Assembly: GCA_903863885.1 (NCBI GenBank) | Contig: CAIPEB010000760.1 | Span: 1-38,574, forward strand | Reading direction: 5' to 3' | Length of the DNA: 38,574 nucleotides | Origin: an uncultured Planctomycetaceae bacterium | Lineage (GTDB): Bacteria > Planctomycetota > Planctomycetia > Pirellulales > Pirellulaceae | In this document: positions 1 through 8,148 of the stretch, piece by piece | Position numbering within the stretch: position 1 is the first letter of the stretch | How the letters are laid out: the number at the start of each line of letters is the position of its first letter | Position numbers and translations under genes: made by a program | The notes under the pieces: generated by a model | The model's input: the letters and a program-made list of their open reading frames with translations, nothing else | Databases searched by the model: none | Told to the model about the DNA's origin: nothing

Positions 1-294
1 CCAAGTGCCGATAAAGTCTTCGAGATCTTTGAGGTGCTGGTAATACGTATCGGGAAACGCGAGTGCTCAATGCACAGTCTCGGAACGACCGCGGTCATGC
101 TTCATCGGACACCCAGCCGTTTGCACGTCCGGTGCCTTGGCCAAGCGGTTACGGCCGTTGTCACTGAATTGGTGATCAATGCATCCGCCATTGGGGAGCC
201 AGGCGTTGGTCGTGTCAATCCCTCGATCGTTCAGAAGCGATCGATGTGGTCGCATTGTAGGAAAGTCCCCCACAGCCAAATCCCTGTCGTCGTT
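1..294. other. Left-edge region without a recognisable gene
   Basis: One plus-strand frame is open from the first base to the stop at 295-297, and a minus-strand frame is open over 67-408. Neither translation resembles a family I know, and neither has a convincing start or ribosome binding site. Given the integrase remnant immediately to the right, this is most likely decayed mobile-element DNA. I see no RNA gene or ordered repeat here. Confidence 0.4.
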
Positions 295-297
295 TGA

Positions 298-791
<494 letters not shown>

Positions 792-1052
792 GGTAAGGAC
801 TTAAGTCCCCGGATCTCGTCTTTTGATGGACGCTATCGAGAACGCCATGCCAAACGGAATCCATCGGATCCGATTTCTCTTGCGTGACCCGACACGGGCT
901 TATTCTACTCGGCGCAACGCCGGCGCGAAGGCCCCAAAATCTGAAGGCCGAAAAGGTCGTGCTCCACCGGTCCCACAATCGGAAAAGACCACGCTGACGG
1001 TCACTCAAGATTGCGATCCGCCGATTCCCAACGGACGACCCTGACTTCCCTG

Positions 1053-2177
1053 TTACTCGGCCGCAGACTTGCGGACAGCGGCGTCCAACGCCAGACGAGT
1101 CCGCTCGTGGATCGCCGGCAGTTGCCGCGTCACTGCCGAAAAGGCCGCATCGACCGGTGCTTTCAGGTGCGACCCGTTCAAGATCGCCTGCATCTCCGAG
1201 CGAATCATCAGGTACGGCCCTCGCTCGTCACGTTGGAGAATCCCGCAAAGTCGATCAACCGCATCGCCAAGCTGCGATCCGCTGCCCAGTTGGCTCGACC
1301 GCCCGGCAAGACGCCTCGCGCCACCCGGGCGGCGAGTGACGCCCGATTTGTCGACTTCGGCAAAGCTGTGCAGAGCAAACAGGAACTTCTTCAACCAACT
1401 CGCTTCCGGCGTCCCGTCGTCAAATTGCCGCCAGCGGTCCAGGTCCTTGAAATCCTCGATCGTGCGGGACGACAGGTTCGGAAAGTACAGCTTCGACTCC
1501 AGCGGCATCGCAACCAAATGCCGGCCGATCGCACGGGCGGCCGCGGCGATGCGCTGTGTTGCGTCGTACATCGCGGATCCATACTCCCTGCCGAGTTTGC
1601 CGAACATGTCGGAGGCCGAACTCTCGTGAAACGCCAGCGCCACGCCGTCCGCGTGCAGCGACTCGGTGAGCGAGCCAATCAATCGGCCAATGCGCTGATC
1701 GATCTCTGCATCCGTAGGCTGCCGGCCATTCATGATGTTCTTGGCGTGATAAACGAAGTGCGACAACAAGGCAAAGTCGCACAATCGTGAAGCCAGCGGC
1801 TCGCCGCTGAACGCATCCACGACGCTCAGTTCTGCGATCGTCATCGGAACCGCCTGCACATTCTCGATTGCACGCCGGGCGAGCGGCAGCATCTCGCTCT
1901 GACAATCCGAGCCGTGAATCACGAAACCGGCCGGATGCGAGCGGCCCAGCATCCGGGCAAACCTCGCCGTGGACGAACCGTCGCCGATCCCCGGCTCGAG
2001 CCAGTGCAGAGGCTGCGTGCCGCCGAAAACGACACCCTGCCGCGCCAACTCGGCGGCAAGTTCCTCGAGATAGAAACTCATCATGTGCTTCTCTTCGTTG
2101 GACTCCGGCGACAGGAACCCGCCATTCCCGAGGAAGCACTCGTCGTAATCAAAATCGCCAAGCTGAAAAGGCCGCAT
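1053..2177 (-). CDS. Class I SAM-dependent methyltransferase-like protein
   Basis: This 374-residue protein carries a Rossmann methyltransferase signature. Motif I is the glycine-rich LEPGIGDGSSTARF at about residues 65-78. An acidic strand end (HGSDCQSEML) lies about 30 residues later, and a motif IV-like strand (CDFALLSHFVYHAK) lies at about 132-145. The substrate cannot be read from the sequence. The C-terminal half (about 230-374) is helical and not recognised. The ATG at 2177 lies 28 nt downstream of the glycosidase stop on the same strand, so the two are probably co-transcribed. Upstream of the ATG there is only a weak AGGG ribosome site. The protein has no signal peptide and is presumably cytoplasmic, unlike its secreted neighbour. 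Small-molecule N- or O-methylation is likely, but this is family-level inference. Confidence 0.7.
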   Translation of the reverse strand: MRPFQLGDFDYDECFLGNGGFLSPESNEEKHMMSFYLEELAAELARQGVVFGGTQPLHWLEPGIGDGSSTARFARMLGRSHPAGFVIHGSDCQSEMLPLARRAIENVQAVPMTIAELSVVDAFSGEPLASRLCDFALLSHFVYHAKNIMNGRQPTDAEIDQRIGRLIGSLTESLHADGVALAFHESSASDMFGKLGREYGSAMYDATQRIAAAARAIGRHLVAMPLESKLYFPNLSSRTIEDFKDLDRWRQFDDGTPEASWLKKFLFALHSFAEVDKSGVTRRPGGARRLAGRSSQLGSGSQLGDAVDRLCGILQRDERGPYLMIRSEMQAILNGSHLKAPVDAAFSAVTRQLPAIHERTRLALDAAVRKSAAE

Positions 2178-2205
2178 GCTTTTACCCTGACCCAGACCGC
2201 GCCGA

Positions 2206-4959
2206 TCAATAGCTCGCAGTCACCGTCACTTTGCCTTCAACATCGCGGAGTCGCACCACTTCGCGCGCCGCATCGAATTCCCTGGACTCGACGCCGTTGA
2301 CCGTGACGCTTTTGATCGGAGCCGCGGCGGGATGCCGCAGTCTCAGCAGCACCTCCTTCGGCTTCGAACGCTGCGTCAACTGCACCGTGGCCTGAATCCG
2401 GCCGCTCGCCGCATCGGACTCAATCTCATAAGCGACCTCGCCGAAACAAGTCGGCGCTTTCGCGACGCGAATCCTCTTGCCCTGCTCGAGCCAGGCGCGC
2501 GGAGTGGCCCGAGCAAGCCAGAGACTGTCGCCGCTTTCCATCACCAGCATGTTGCGGAAGTTCTCCATGAACCAGCCGGCCGTCCCGTTGTCGGGAGCCG
2601 TACACTCGGTGAAGCCGCCCAGATGCCAGTGCTCCCAGAGCTTCCCGTCGGCTCCGACCATCGCCGCATAAGAGTTCATCCAGAACCGCAGGAAATTCGG
2701 CACATCGTCCTGCAGCAGATAGATGTTGGCGTTGTGCGACGCCTTGGGCAGCATCACATAGCAGTGCCAGAACCACGCATCGTCGGCGGCAAGCCCCTTC
2801 TGCTGCCGCGCCGCTTCCTTTTCCCGCACTGCGTCCGCCGAGGTTCCCAGTTCCTCCATCACATCCAGCGTGTCCATCATCCGTCTGTCATTCGCTTCCA
2901 ACACCGCGTACGGTTCAGCCAGAGGCAATGCGCCCATGAAGCGATCGCAATCCGGAAACTGAGGAGCCCCCAGTTCGGGACCGGTGAGCCCCGCGGCATA
3001 GGCCATTCTCGGAATGAAACTCCTGCCGGCGCCGTCTCGCCCCACACGCACCGGAGCCAGCGCTGCCTCACGCTCGGCCGCCCGACGGATATCCCGGCGG
3101 AAGGACTCCGCTTCGTCGTGGTACCTGAGCGCAGCATCCACATCGAAGTCTGCGAGTGCATCAGCGAATCGCTGAACGCCCTGCAGCGACAGGGCATCGT
3201 CGACGTAGTACCAGTGCCAGTCGCAGCTGGGAATCGCATAGTCGCCCAGCATGCACGGAGGCATCAGGCCGGCCACGAACAGATCGCGCCGATTGGCAAC
3301 ATCGCTCATGTAATTCTGCCGCTGGCGAATGATCCAATCCGCCGCAGCCTGCAACCGCTCGCGATGGCGTTGAAACCACTGCCTGTCTCCGGTCAACAGG
3401 TACCGCTCCGCCATGGCGAACAGCAGGCGTCCGGTCGAAGCATGAGTGCCGTCGTGACTGTACCCCATGTCGTGCCGCAGAGATGTGGCCCATTCCAGCG
3501 CACCGCGGCCATCGGAATAATCACCGTCCGGCTTCACACCCGGCGATTTCAGAAAATGCTCATAGACTTTATCCGCCTCGTCGTGCAGCCCCACCAGGTC
3601 CATTTCGTGAGCGACCCGGCCGACCTCGAACGCGAGCCCGCCCCACATGTGCTTGCCCTTCAACTGCTGCGACGCAGCGCGCCACGCGTTGGTCCAACCC
3701 GCGTCAGGCAAGCTCACCTGCATGGGAGGCTCGTCGAATGGCGGAAGCGGCGGAATCACGGTTCCCGCCGGACACGTCCAGAGCCGCACTTCCTTCATGA
3801 CCTCTTCCCACGAAGCGGCTTCGCGATGTTCGCGCGTCATCTGCCGGATGCTCTTGAGATTCCTTGCCGACAACTCCGCCGCAAATTGCCTGGCCGTTTT
3901 TCCGCTGCCGGCCCGCGCCACAAAAACGCCATGGCCGGAAATCCACACGGGCCCATCGGCCAGGTCGCGCAGCCGCACCGTGAATCCGCTGTCTTTCGTC
4001 CAGATCGTGATGCGACTGTCCAACCCGGGACGGCTGTCCGGCGCGTACAGTAAAGGCAAAGTAATGCCTCGCCTCGCGCCGCCCGCATTTCGCGAACGCC
4101 ACTCGATCCCGCCGGTCAGCTTCGTTCCCGAGTCGCCGGTCAAAGGTGACGCGGCGCCGAGGACGGCTACGTGCGCCTCGATGCGCCCGTCGAACTCGGC
4201 CTGTTCGGCGCCGGACTCGAATCCCCATTCGATCTCAATGTCCATCCGCTTCCACTTGCCAAGCGTCGGGCCGACCAGGCGGATGCGCGGCATGGCGGCC
4301 TTCGCGACGCTCAGCGGCGTCCCTTCGTCGCAGAAAACCGCGACCATCTCCGTGGCCGCATCGACGCGGACGCTGTAGGCCGAGTCCATCTTCGCGCCGG
4401 GCTCCATCCGATACGTCCACGTGTGCCCGTCCGCCGACACCTCCGGTTTGCCCAGGATTCGATCCACGGTCCAGCCAAACCAGCCGAAAGACGTCGGATA
4501 GATGCGAACTTCCACCGAGTCGGGACTCGGAATGTCCTTGGCGTCGGCTGGCCAGTCGAGCACGACCTGACACTGCGTCAGCCCCCCGGTCCAGAGCAGA
4601 CCCGTCAGCAAGGTTCCTTTCGGCGGGGCAGGCAACTTCGCGAGCAGATCAGGCATGTCGTAGTAAATGCTCTTCAACTCCTGCGGAGGAAGCACGCTGG
4701 CCGCTGTTCGGTAGACCTTGTTGATGCGTTCGAGGCGGCGCGGAATGAAACAAGCTTCGGGCTTTGTCTGGACGGGCTGATCGGCTCGCCACTCATAGGT
4801 CCACGGTGCAAGGTCCACGGACTGGCCGGCCAACTGATCGAGTTCAGCGTTGCAGATCGAAGCGGCCTCCGGGCCGGACGGTTCTGCCGCCGTCAAAGCA
4901 TGCCCCCGCAGCAACAACAGAATCGTGACAAAACCCGTCCCAATACCGTGCCCATTCAT
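2206..4959 (-). CDS. Secreted six-hairpin-type glycosidase-like protein
   Basis: From the ATG at 4959, preceded by AAAGGTGG five bases upstream, this is a 917-residue protein. A GTG at 4968 is also possible but poorly placed. A signal peptide is visible: a short polar start, the hydrophobic core GFVTILLLL, then TAAEPS. The first ~350 residues are beta-rich with no motif I can name. From about residue 400 the sequence has the aromatic, helix-rich texture of (alpha/alpha)6 toroid glycosidases (WEHWHLGGFTECTAPDN, WFMENFRNMLVMESGDSLWL). A C-terminal beta domain resembles those that follow the toroid in GH78/GH95-type enzymes. The exact GH family and catalytic acid are not assigned. It is first in a probable two-gene unit with the methyltransferase. 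Polysaccharide or glycoconjugate breakdown outside the cytoplasm is inferred. Confidence 0.7.
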   Translation of the reverse strand: MNGHGIGTGFVTILLLLRGHALTAAEPSGPEAASICNAELDQLAGQSVDLAPWTYEWRADQPVQTKPEACFIPRRLERINKVYRTAASVLPPQELKSIYYDMPDLLAKLPAPPKGTLLTGLLWTGGLTQCQVVLDWPADAKDIPSPDSVEVRIYPTSFGWFGWTVDRILGKPEVSADGHTWTYRMEPGAKMDSAYSVRVDAATEMVAVFCDEGTPLSVAKAAMPRIRLVGPTLGKWKRMDIEIEWGFESGAEQAEFDGRIEAHVAVLGAASPLTGDSGTKLTGGIEWRSRNAGGARRGITLPLLYAPDSRPGLDSRITIWTKDSGFTVRLRDLADGPVWISGHGVFVARAGSGKTARQFAAELSARNLKSIRQMTREHREAASWEEVMKEVRLWTCPAGTVIPPLPPFDEPPMQVSLPDAGWTNAWRAASQQLKGKHMWGGLAFEVGRVAHEMDLVGLHDEADKVYEHFLKSPGVKPDGDYSDGRGALEWATSLRHDMGYSHDGTHASTGRLLFAMAERYLLTGDRQWFQRHRERLQAAADWIIRQRQNYMSDVANRRDLFVAGLMPPCMLGDYAIPSCDWHWYYVDDALSLQGVQRFADALADFDVDAALRYHDEAESFRRDIRRAAEREAALAPVRVGRDGAGRSFIPRMAYAAGLTGPELGAPQFPDCDRFMGALPLAEPYAVLEANDRRMMDTLDVMEELGTSADAVREKEAARQQKGLAADDAWFWHCYVMLPKASHNANIYLLQDDVPNFLRFWMNSYAAMVGADGKLWEHWHLGGFTECTAPDNGTAGWFMENFRNMLVMESGDSLWLARATPRAWLEQGKRIRVAKAPTCFGEVAYEIESDAASGRIQATVQLTQRSKPKEVLLRLRHPAAAPIKSVTVNGVESREFDAAREVVRLRDVEGKVTVTASY

Positions 4960-5324
4960 CGTGGCCACCTTTGCGTCGAGAGTCTTCCCGCCGTGGGGAT
5001 TCGCACAAAAAAACCGTTCACTTTGATGTCGGCCCGATTCGCAATCCGGGCAACGACTCTTCGCCCCCCCTTTTTCGCGCGGCCCCCCCGCGCGTCAGAA
5101 CAACCTGGGCAGTGCTCGACGACGTGCCGGCTGCCGTTACCACAGGCCCGAACCCAGGTTCCGGGACGGCCAGCCCATAGGGTCGGCCGATGGGTGCGCT
5201 GTGTCAAGCTGACGGGGGCTGCATTGAAGAGCGGGCACATGCCGGACCGGAGAGCTCAGAAGAAACGGCCCCCCCCGCGCAATTTTCGCACTGCGCATTC
5301 AGAAAACCGCAACGAGTCACTCGG
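4960..5324. other. Intergenic region with C-tracts and a GC hairpin
   Basis: No gene is seen in these 365 nt, which lie upstream of the glycosidase and downstream of the STAS gene, both on the minus strand. The stretch holds three long C runs (C7 at 5064-5070, C7 at 5083-5089 and a C-rich run near 5270) and a perfect 7-bp inverted repeat, CGCGCGG/CCGCGCG, at 5076-5082/5088-5094 with a 5-nt loop. The promoter of the glycosidase gene should be here, but no convincing -35/-10 pair was identified. Confidence 0.5.
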
Positions 5325-5687
5325 TCAACGGCCAAATCCGGCGAGAGCCCCGGCAGCAGTCGAGTGGATCTCGAAGACGGGACCGTCGAGTTTCAGATTC
5401 GCAAAGGACTCGCGGACGGCCTCGTTCATTTCGCAGAATTTCACTTGCCCGCCAAATTTCTCGACTCTGTCCTTGAGGACCATCAGCGCGCTGATGACGG
5501 CCGTCGAGCAGAATCGCACATGACTGAAATTCACGATCAGCTTCTTCGGCTCGAACGTGTTGACGAAGTCGGCCATCTCGTCCCGCAGTTCCTCGAACTG
5601 CCGCACATCGAAATACATCGGGTTTGCCAGGCAGATCTCGATGATCTCGCTGTCGTACTTCGTTTCGAAATACTCAAAATGCTTCAT
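5325..5687 (-). CDS. STAS-domain protein (anti-sigma factor antagonist-like)
   Basis: The ATG at 5687 follows a GGGGGAAAG ribosome site and gives 120 residues, the usual size of a single STAS domain. The longer upstream frame is not supported and runs through the heptad-repeat DNA. The fold signature is visible: an N-terminal beta pair (EIIEICLANP), a helix, then strand KKLIVNFSHVRFCSTAVIS at about residues 48-66, which holds the conserved switch Ser (S61) in the position phosphorylated in SpoIIAA/RsbV proteins. The remaining helices follow. In characterised members the unphosphorylated antagonist binds an anti-sigma kinase and releases a sigma factor. No RsbW-like kinase, PP2C phosphatase or sigma factor lies in the window, so this is an orphan and its partner is unknown. 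It is cytoplasmic. Confidence 0.8.
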   Translation of the reverse strand: MKHFEYFETKYDSEIIEICLANPMYFDVRQFEELRDEMADFVNTFEPKKLIVNFSHVRFCSTAVISALMVLKDRVEKFGGQVKFCEMNEAVRESFANLKLDGPVFEIHSTAAGALAGFGR

Positions 5688-5944
5688 GACTTTCCCTCCC
5701 CCCGTGCCTGCTGTCTCCGTTAACTCGCCTTCCGTGCGAAATCGCACTCGGACGGCCGTCAGAACGCCGGCCCGGGTGGGACTGATTGATGAATCCTCGT
5801 CCGAGTGCCGCTCCAAAGACCAATACGGAAAGCCGCCAATCGGCGCCCCCCCTGTATTAGGACGATTCGCCACGAAAAGACGCACTGCGAGGCCCGCAGA
5901 ATCTCTTACTTCATTTTCTTGGTGGTGATTTCGAGAGTCAATGT

Positions 5945-6032
5945 TGGGGAGTCTGGAGTCCGGAGTTTGGAGTCCGGAGGAAAGCAAGCGTCCATCCGAT
6001 TACCGATTACGGACTACTGGCATCCGGCATCC
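5945..6032. repeat. Composite heptanucleotide repeat, copy 1
   Basis: Five tandem 7-mers of the TCYGGAG type run from 5945 to 5979 (TGGGGAG, TCTGGAG, TCCGGAG, TTTGGAG, TCCGGAG). After a short spacer come two CCGATTA units (5996-6009) and two GGCATCC units (6019-6032). The same three-part design recurs at 21481-21553 and 36232-36330. The array lies between the divergent STAS and fucosidase genes. I see no coding in the rest of the 5688-6143 gap, which should hold both promoters. Confidence 0.85.
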
Positions 6033-6143
6033 GGCCGGCGGGAGACAATTCTCGGCGCTGGCAAATGCGGCTAGAATCAGGGCCGAGCCGTCTTGGACGC
6101 GTTCATGACTTTTCCTCCTTCACCACGTGAGGCATTTGCAGCC

Positions 6144-7907
6144 ATGAGAGAATTCCGAAGGCGATGGGTGGTTTCGTTCGTGTGTGCAGCGATTGCGGCG
6201 TCGCTGGCCGGCAATCTGACGGGCGCGGCGCAAAGCGCGGAACCGCAGAAGGAAACCAAGGAGCAGCGGGACACCCGGATGAAGTGGTGGCGTGAAGCGC
6301 GCTTCGGCATGTTCATCCACTGGGGCATCTACTCGGTTCCCGCCGGCACCTACAAGGGAAAGCAGATTGACGGCATCGGCGAGTGGATCATGCACAACGC
6401 GAAGATTCCGGTCCCCGAATACCGTGAGTACGCGAAACAGTTCAATCCGGTGAAGTACAATCCCGAAGAGTGGGTGCTGGCCGCGAAGAACGCGGGCATG
6501 AAGTACCTGATCATCACATCCAAGCACCACGACGGATTCGCGCTGTTCGACTCGAAAGTCTCGGACTGGAATGCCGTCAAGTCCTCGGGTGCTAAACGCG
6601 ATCTGCTCAAACCGCTGGCCGAAGCGTGCCAAAAACACGGCATCAAGCTCGGCTTTTACTACTCCCAGTGCCAGGACTGGAACAACCCGGGCGGCGAGGC
6701 GTGGGGCGGGCATTGGGATCCGGCACAGAACGGCGACTACGATGCCTATCTGAAAAACGTGGCCGTCCCGCAGGTCAAGGAGATTCTCAGCAACTACGGA
6801 CCAATCGCCGTGCTGTGGTACGACACGCCCAAAGACATGACTCCCGAGCGGGCAGCCCAATTCATTGCTCTGCATCCCATGCAGCCGGGACTCATCTGGA
6901 ACAATCGGCTCGGCGGCGGATTCGACGGAGACAGCGAGACGCCCGAGCAGTTCATCCCGCCCACAGGCTACCCGGGCCGCGACTGGGAAACCTGCATGAC
7001 GATGAACGACACCTGGGGTTTCAAGAGCTACGATCAGAACTGGAAGAGCACCGAGTCGCTCGTCCGCAATCTGGTTGACATCGCGTCCAAGGGCGGCAAT
7101 TACCTTCTGAACGTCGGCCCGACTTCGGAGGGCCAGATTCCTGCTCCGTCTCTGGAACGACTGAAAGAGATCGGCGACTGGATGAAGGTCAACAGCGAAA
7201 GCATCTACGCCACGACGGCGACTCCCTTCAAGCGTCTCCCCTGGGGACGCTGCACGACGAAACGCGATGCCGGCGGAACAACTCTGTATTTCCACGTCTT
7301 CCAGTGGCCGAAAGACGGCCAGCTGCTCGTGCCCGGCCTGGCGAACTCCGCGCAGCAGGCCTACCTGCTGGCCGATTGCGACAAGAAGCCGCTCAAGACG
7401 CAATCAAGCGACGCGGGCCTGACCATCACGGTCCCAGCCGCGGCCCCGGACAGGATTTCGTCGACCGTGGTTGCGAGAATCGAGGGAGAATTGAAGATCG
7501 TCACGGCCCCGCTGCAGCCGGCGGCCGACGGGTCGCTCAAACTGCTGCCCGGCGACGCGATCATCCACGGCGAACAGGTCCGGTCGGAAGGCCAGCAGGG
7601 CGAAGAGAACCTTGGCTGGTGGACGAATCCGTCGGAATCGGTGGAATGGGAATTCCAGATTGCCAAGCCGGGCAAGTTCAAGGTGAGCGCCGAGCTGGCC
7701 ACGATGGGGACCAACTCGTTCGAGGTCGTCGTGGGCGGCGAGAAGCTCGCCGGCAAAGCGCCCGACACCGGCAGTTACCAGAAGTATCAGGTCGTCGATC
7801 TGGGAACGATCGAAATCCGCTCGGCCGGCAAAGTGTCGCTGTCCGTCAAACCCGTGCAGAACGGCTGGCAGCCCATGAACGTGCGGTGGGTTCTGCTCAA
7901 GCCGTAG
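6144..7907 (+). CDS. Secreted alpha-L-fucosidase, GH29
   Basis: From the ATG at 6144 the protein is 587 residues, beginning with a signal peptide: RRR, a hydrophobic stretch VVSFVCAAIAASLAG, and a likely cut near AQSAEP. An ATG at 6093 would add 17 residues that do not look like a signal. GH29 hallmarks follow in order: RFGMFIHWGIYS (about 53-64), TSKHHDGFALF (about 125-135), and YGPIAVLWYD, where D227 occupies the position of the family nucleophile. A conserved NYLLNVGPTSEGQI-type segment comes next. From about residue 490 a beta-rich domain (WTNPSESVEWEF) looks like a carbohydrate-binding or DUF5077-like module. The enzyme is expected to release L-fucose from glycans in the periplasm or outside the cell. 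A MITE-like element begins 10 nt after its stop codon. Confidence 0.92.
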   Translation: MREFRRRWVVSFVCAAIAASLAGNLTGAAQSAEPQKETKEQRDTRMKWWREARFGMFIHWGIYSVPAGTYKGKQIDGIGEWIMHNAKIPVPEYREYAKQFNPVKYNPEEWVLAAKNAGMKYLIITSKHHDGFALFDSKVSDWNAVKSSGAKRDLLKPLAEACQKHGIKLGFYYSQCQDWNNPGGEAWGGHWDPAQNGDYDAYLKNVAVPQVKEILSNYGPIAVLWYDTPKDMTPERAAQFIALHPMQPGLIWNNRLGGGFDGDSETPEQFIPPTGYPGRDWETCMTMNDTWGFKSYDQNWKSTESLVRNLVDIASKGGNYLLNVGPTSEGQIPAPSLERLKEIGDWMKVNSESIYATTATPFKRLPWGRCTTKRDAGGTTLYFHVFQWPKDGQLLVPGLANSAQQAYLLADCDKKPLKTQSSDAGLTITVPAAAPDRISSTVVARIEGELKIVTAPLQPAADGSLKLLPGDAIIHGEQVRSEGQQGEENLGWWTNPSESVEWEFQIAKPGKFKVSAELATMGTNSFEVVVGGEKLAGKAPDTGSYQKYQVVDLGTIEIRSAGKVSLSVKPVQNGWQPMNVRWVLLKP

Positions 7908-7917
7908 CCCGCCGCTA

Positions 7918-8148
7918 AGGCAGAGCGAAAGAATAGGTTGACGAATTTGTTTGCGTGGCCCTGGCTGTGCCACAGGCCCTCAAAACAGCAGGCAGGGGGG
8001 TGATCGCCTTTTCCATTGGCAGAGCCAGATAGGGCGCTGCAATTCATCGACGACAAACTTCCCGGCCTGGCCGATCACATTGATCTTGTTCGCATCGCTC
8101 GCTCACAAGCAACCGGCGAATTGCATAGGTTGTTCTTTCGCTCCGCCT
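7918..8148. mobile_element. MITE-like element, copy 1 (231 bp)
   Basis: The element is bounded by 16-bp terminal inverted repeats, AGGCAGAGCGAAAGAA at 7918-7933 and the reverse complement of AGGCGGAGCGAAAGAA at 8133-8148 (15 of 16 identical). It has no coding capacity. A second, longer copy is at 26080-26570. The right-hand 56 nt (8093-8148) match 26515-26570 at 48 of 56 positions. No target-site duplication is evident. It fills the gap between the convergent fucosidase and GH-A-like genes, and its right end reads as the TAG stop of the latter. Confidence 0.75.

Noticed and set aside
2332-4053. 573-codon plus-strand reading frame inside the glycosidase gene
   Set aside because: It is antisense to a gene with signal peptide and family motifs, and its translation is Arg/His/Pro-rich low-information sequence typical of antisense frames in high-GC DNA.
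5071-5094. Rho-independent terminator from the T5 run plus hairpin
   Set aside because: The T run precedes the hairpin on the plus strand, where no gene ends, and on the minus strand it reads as A residues, so the order is wrong for a terminator.
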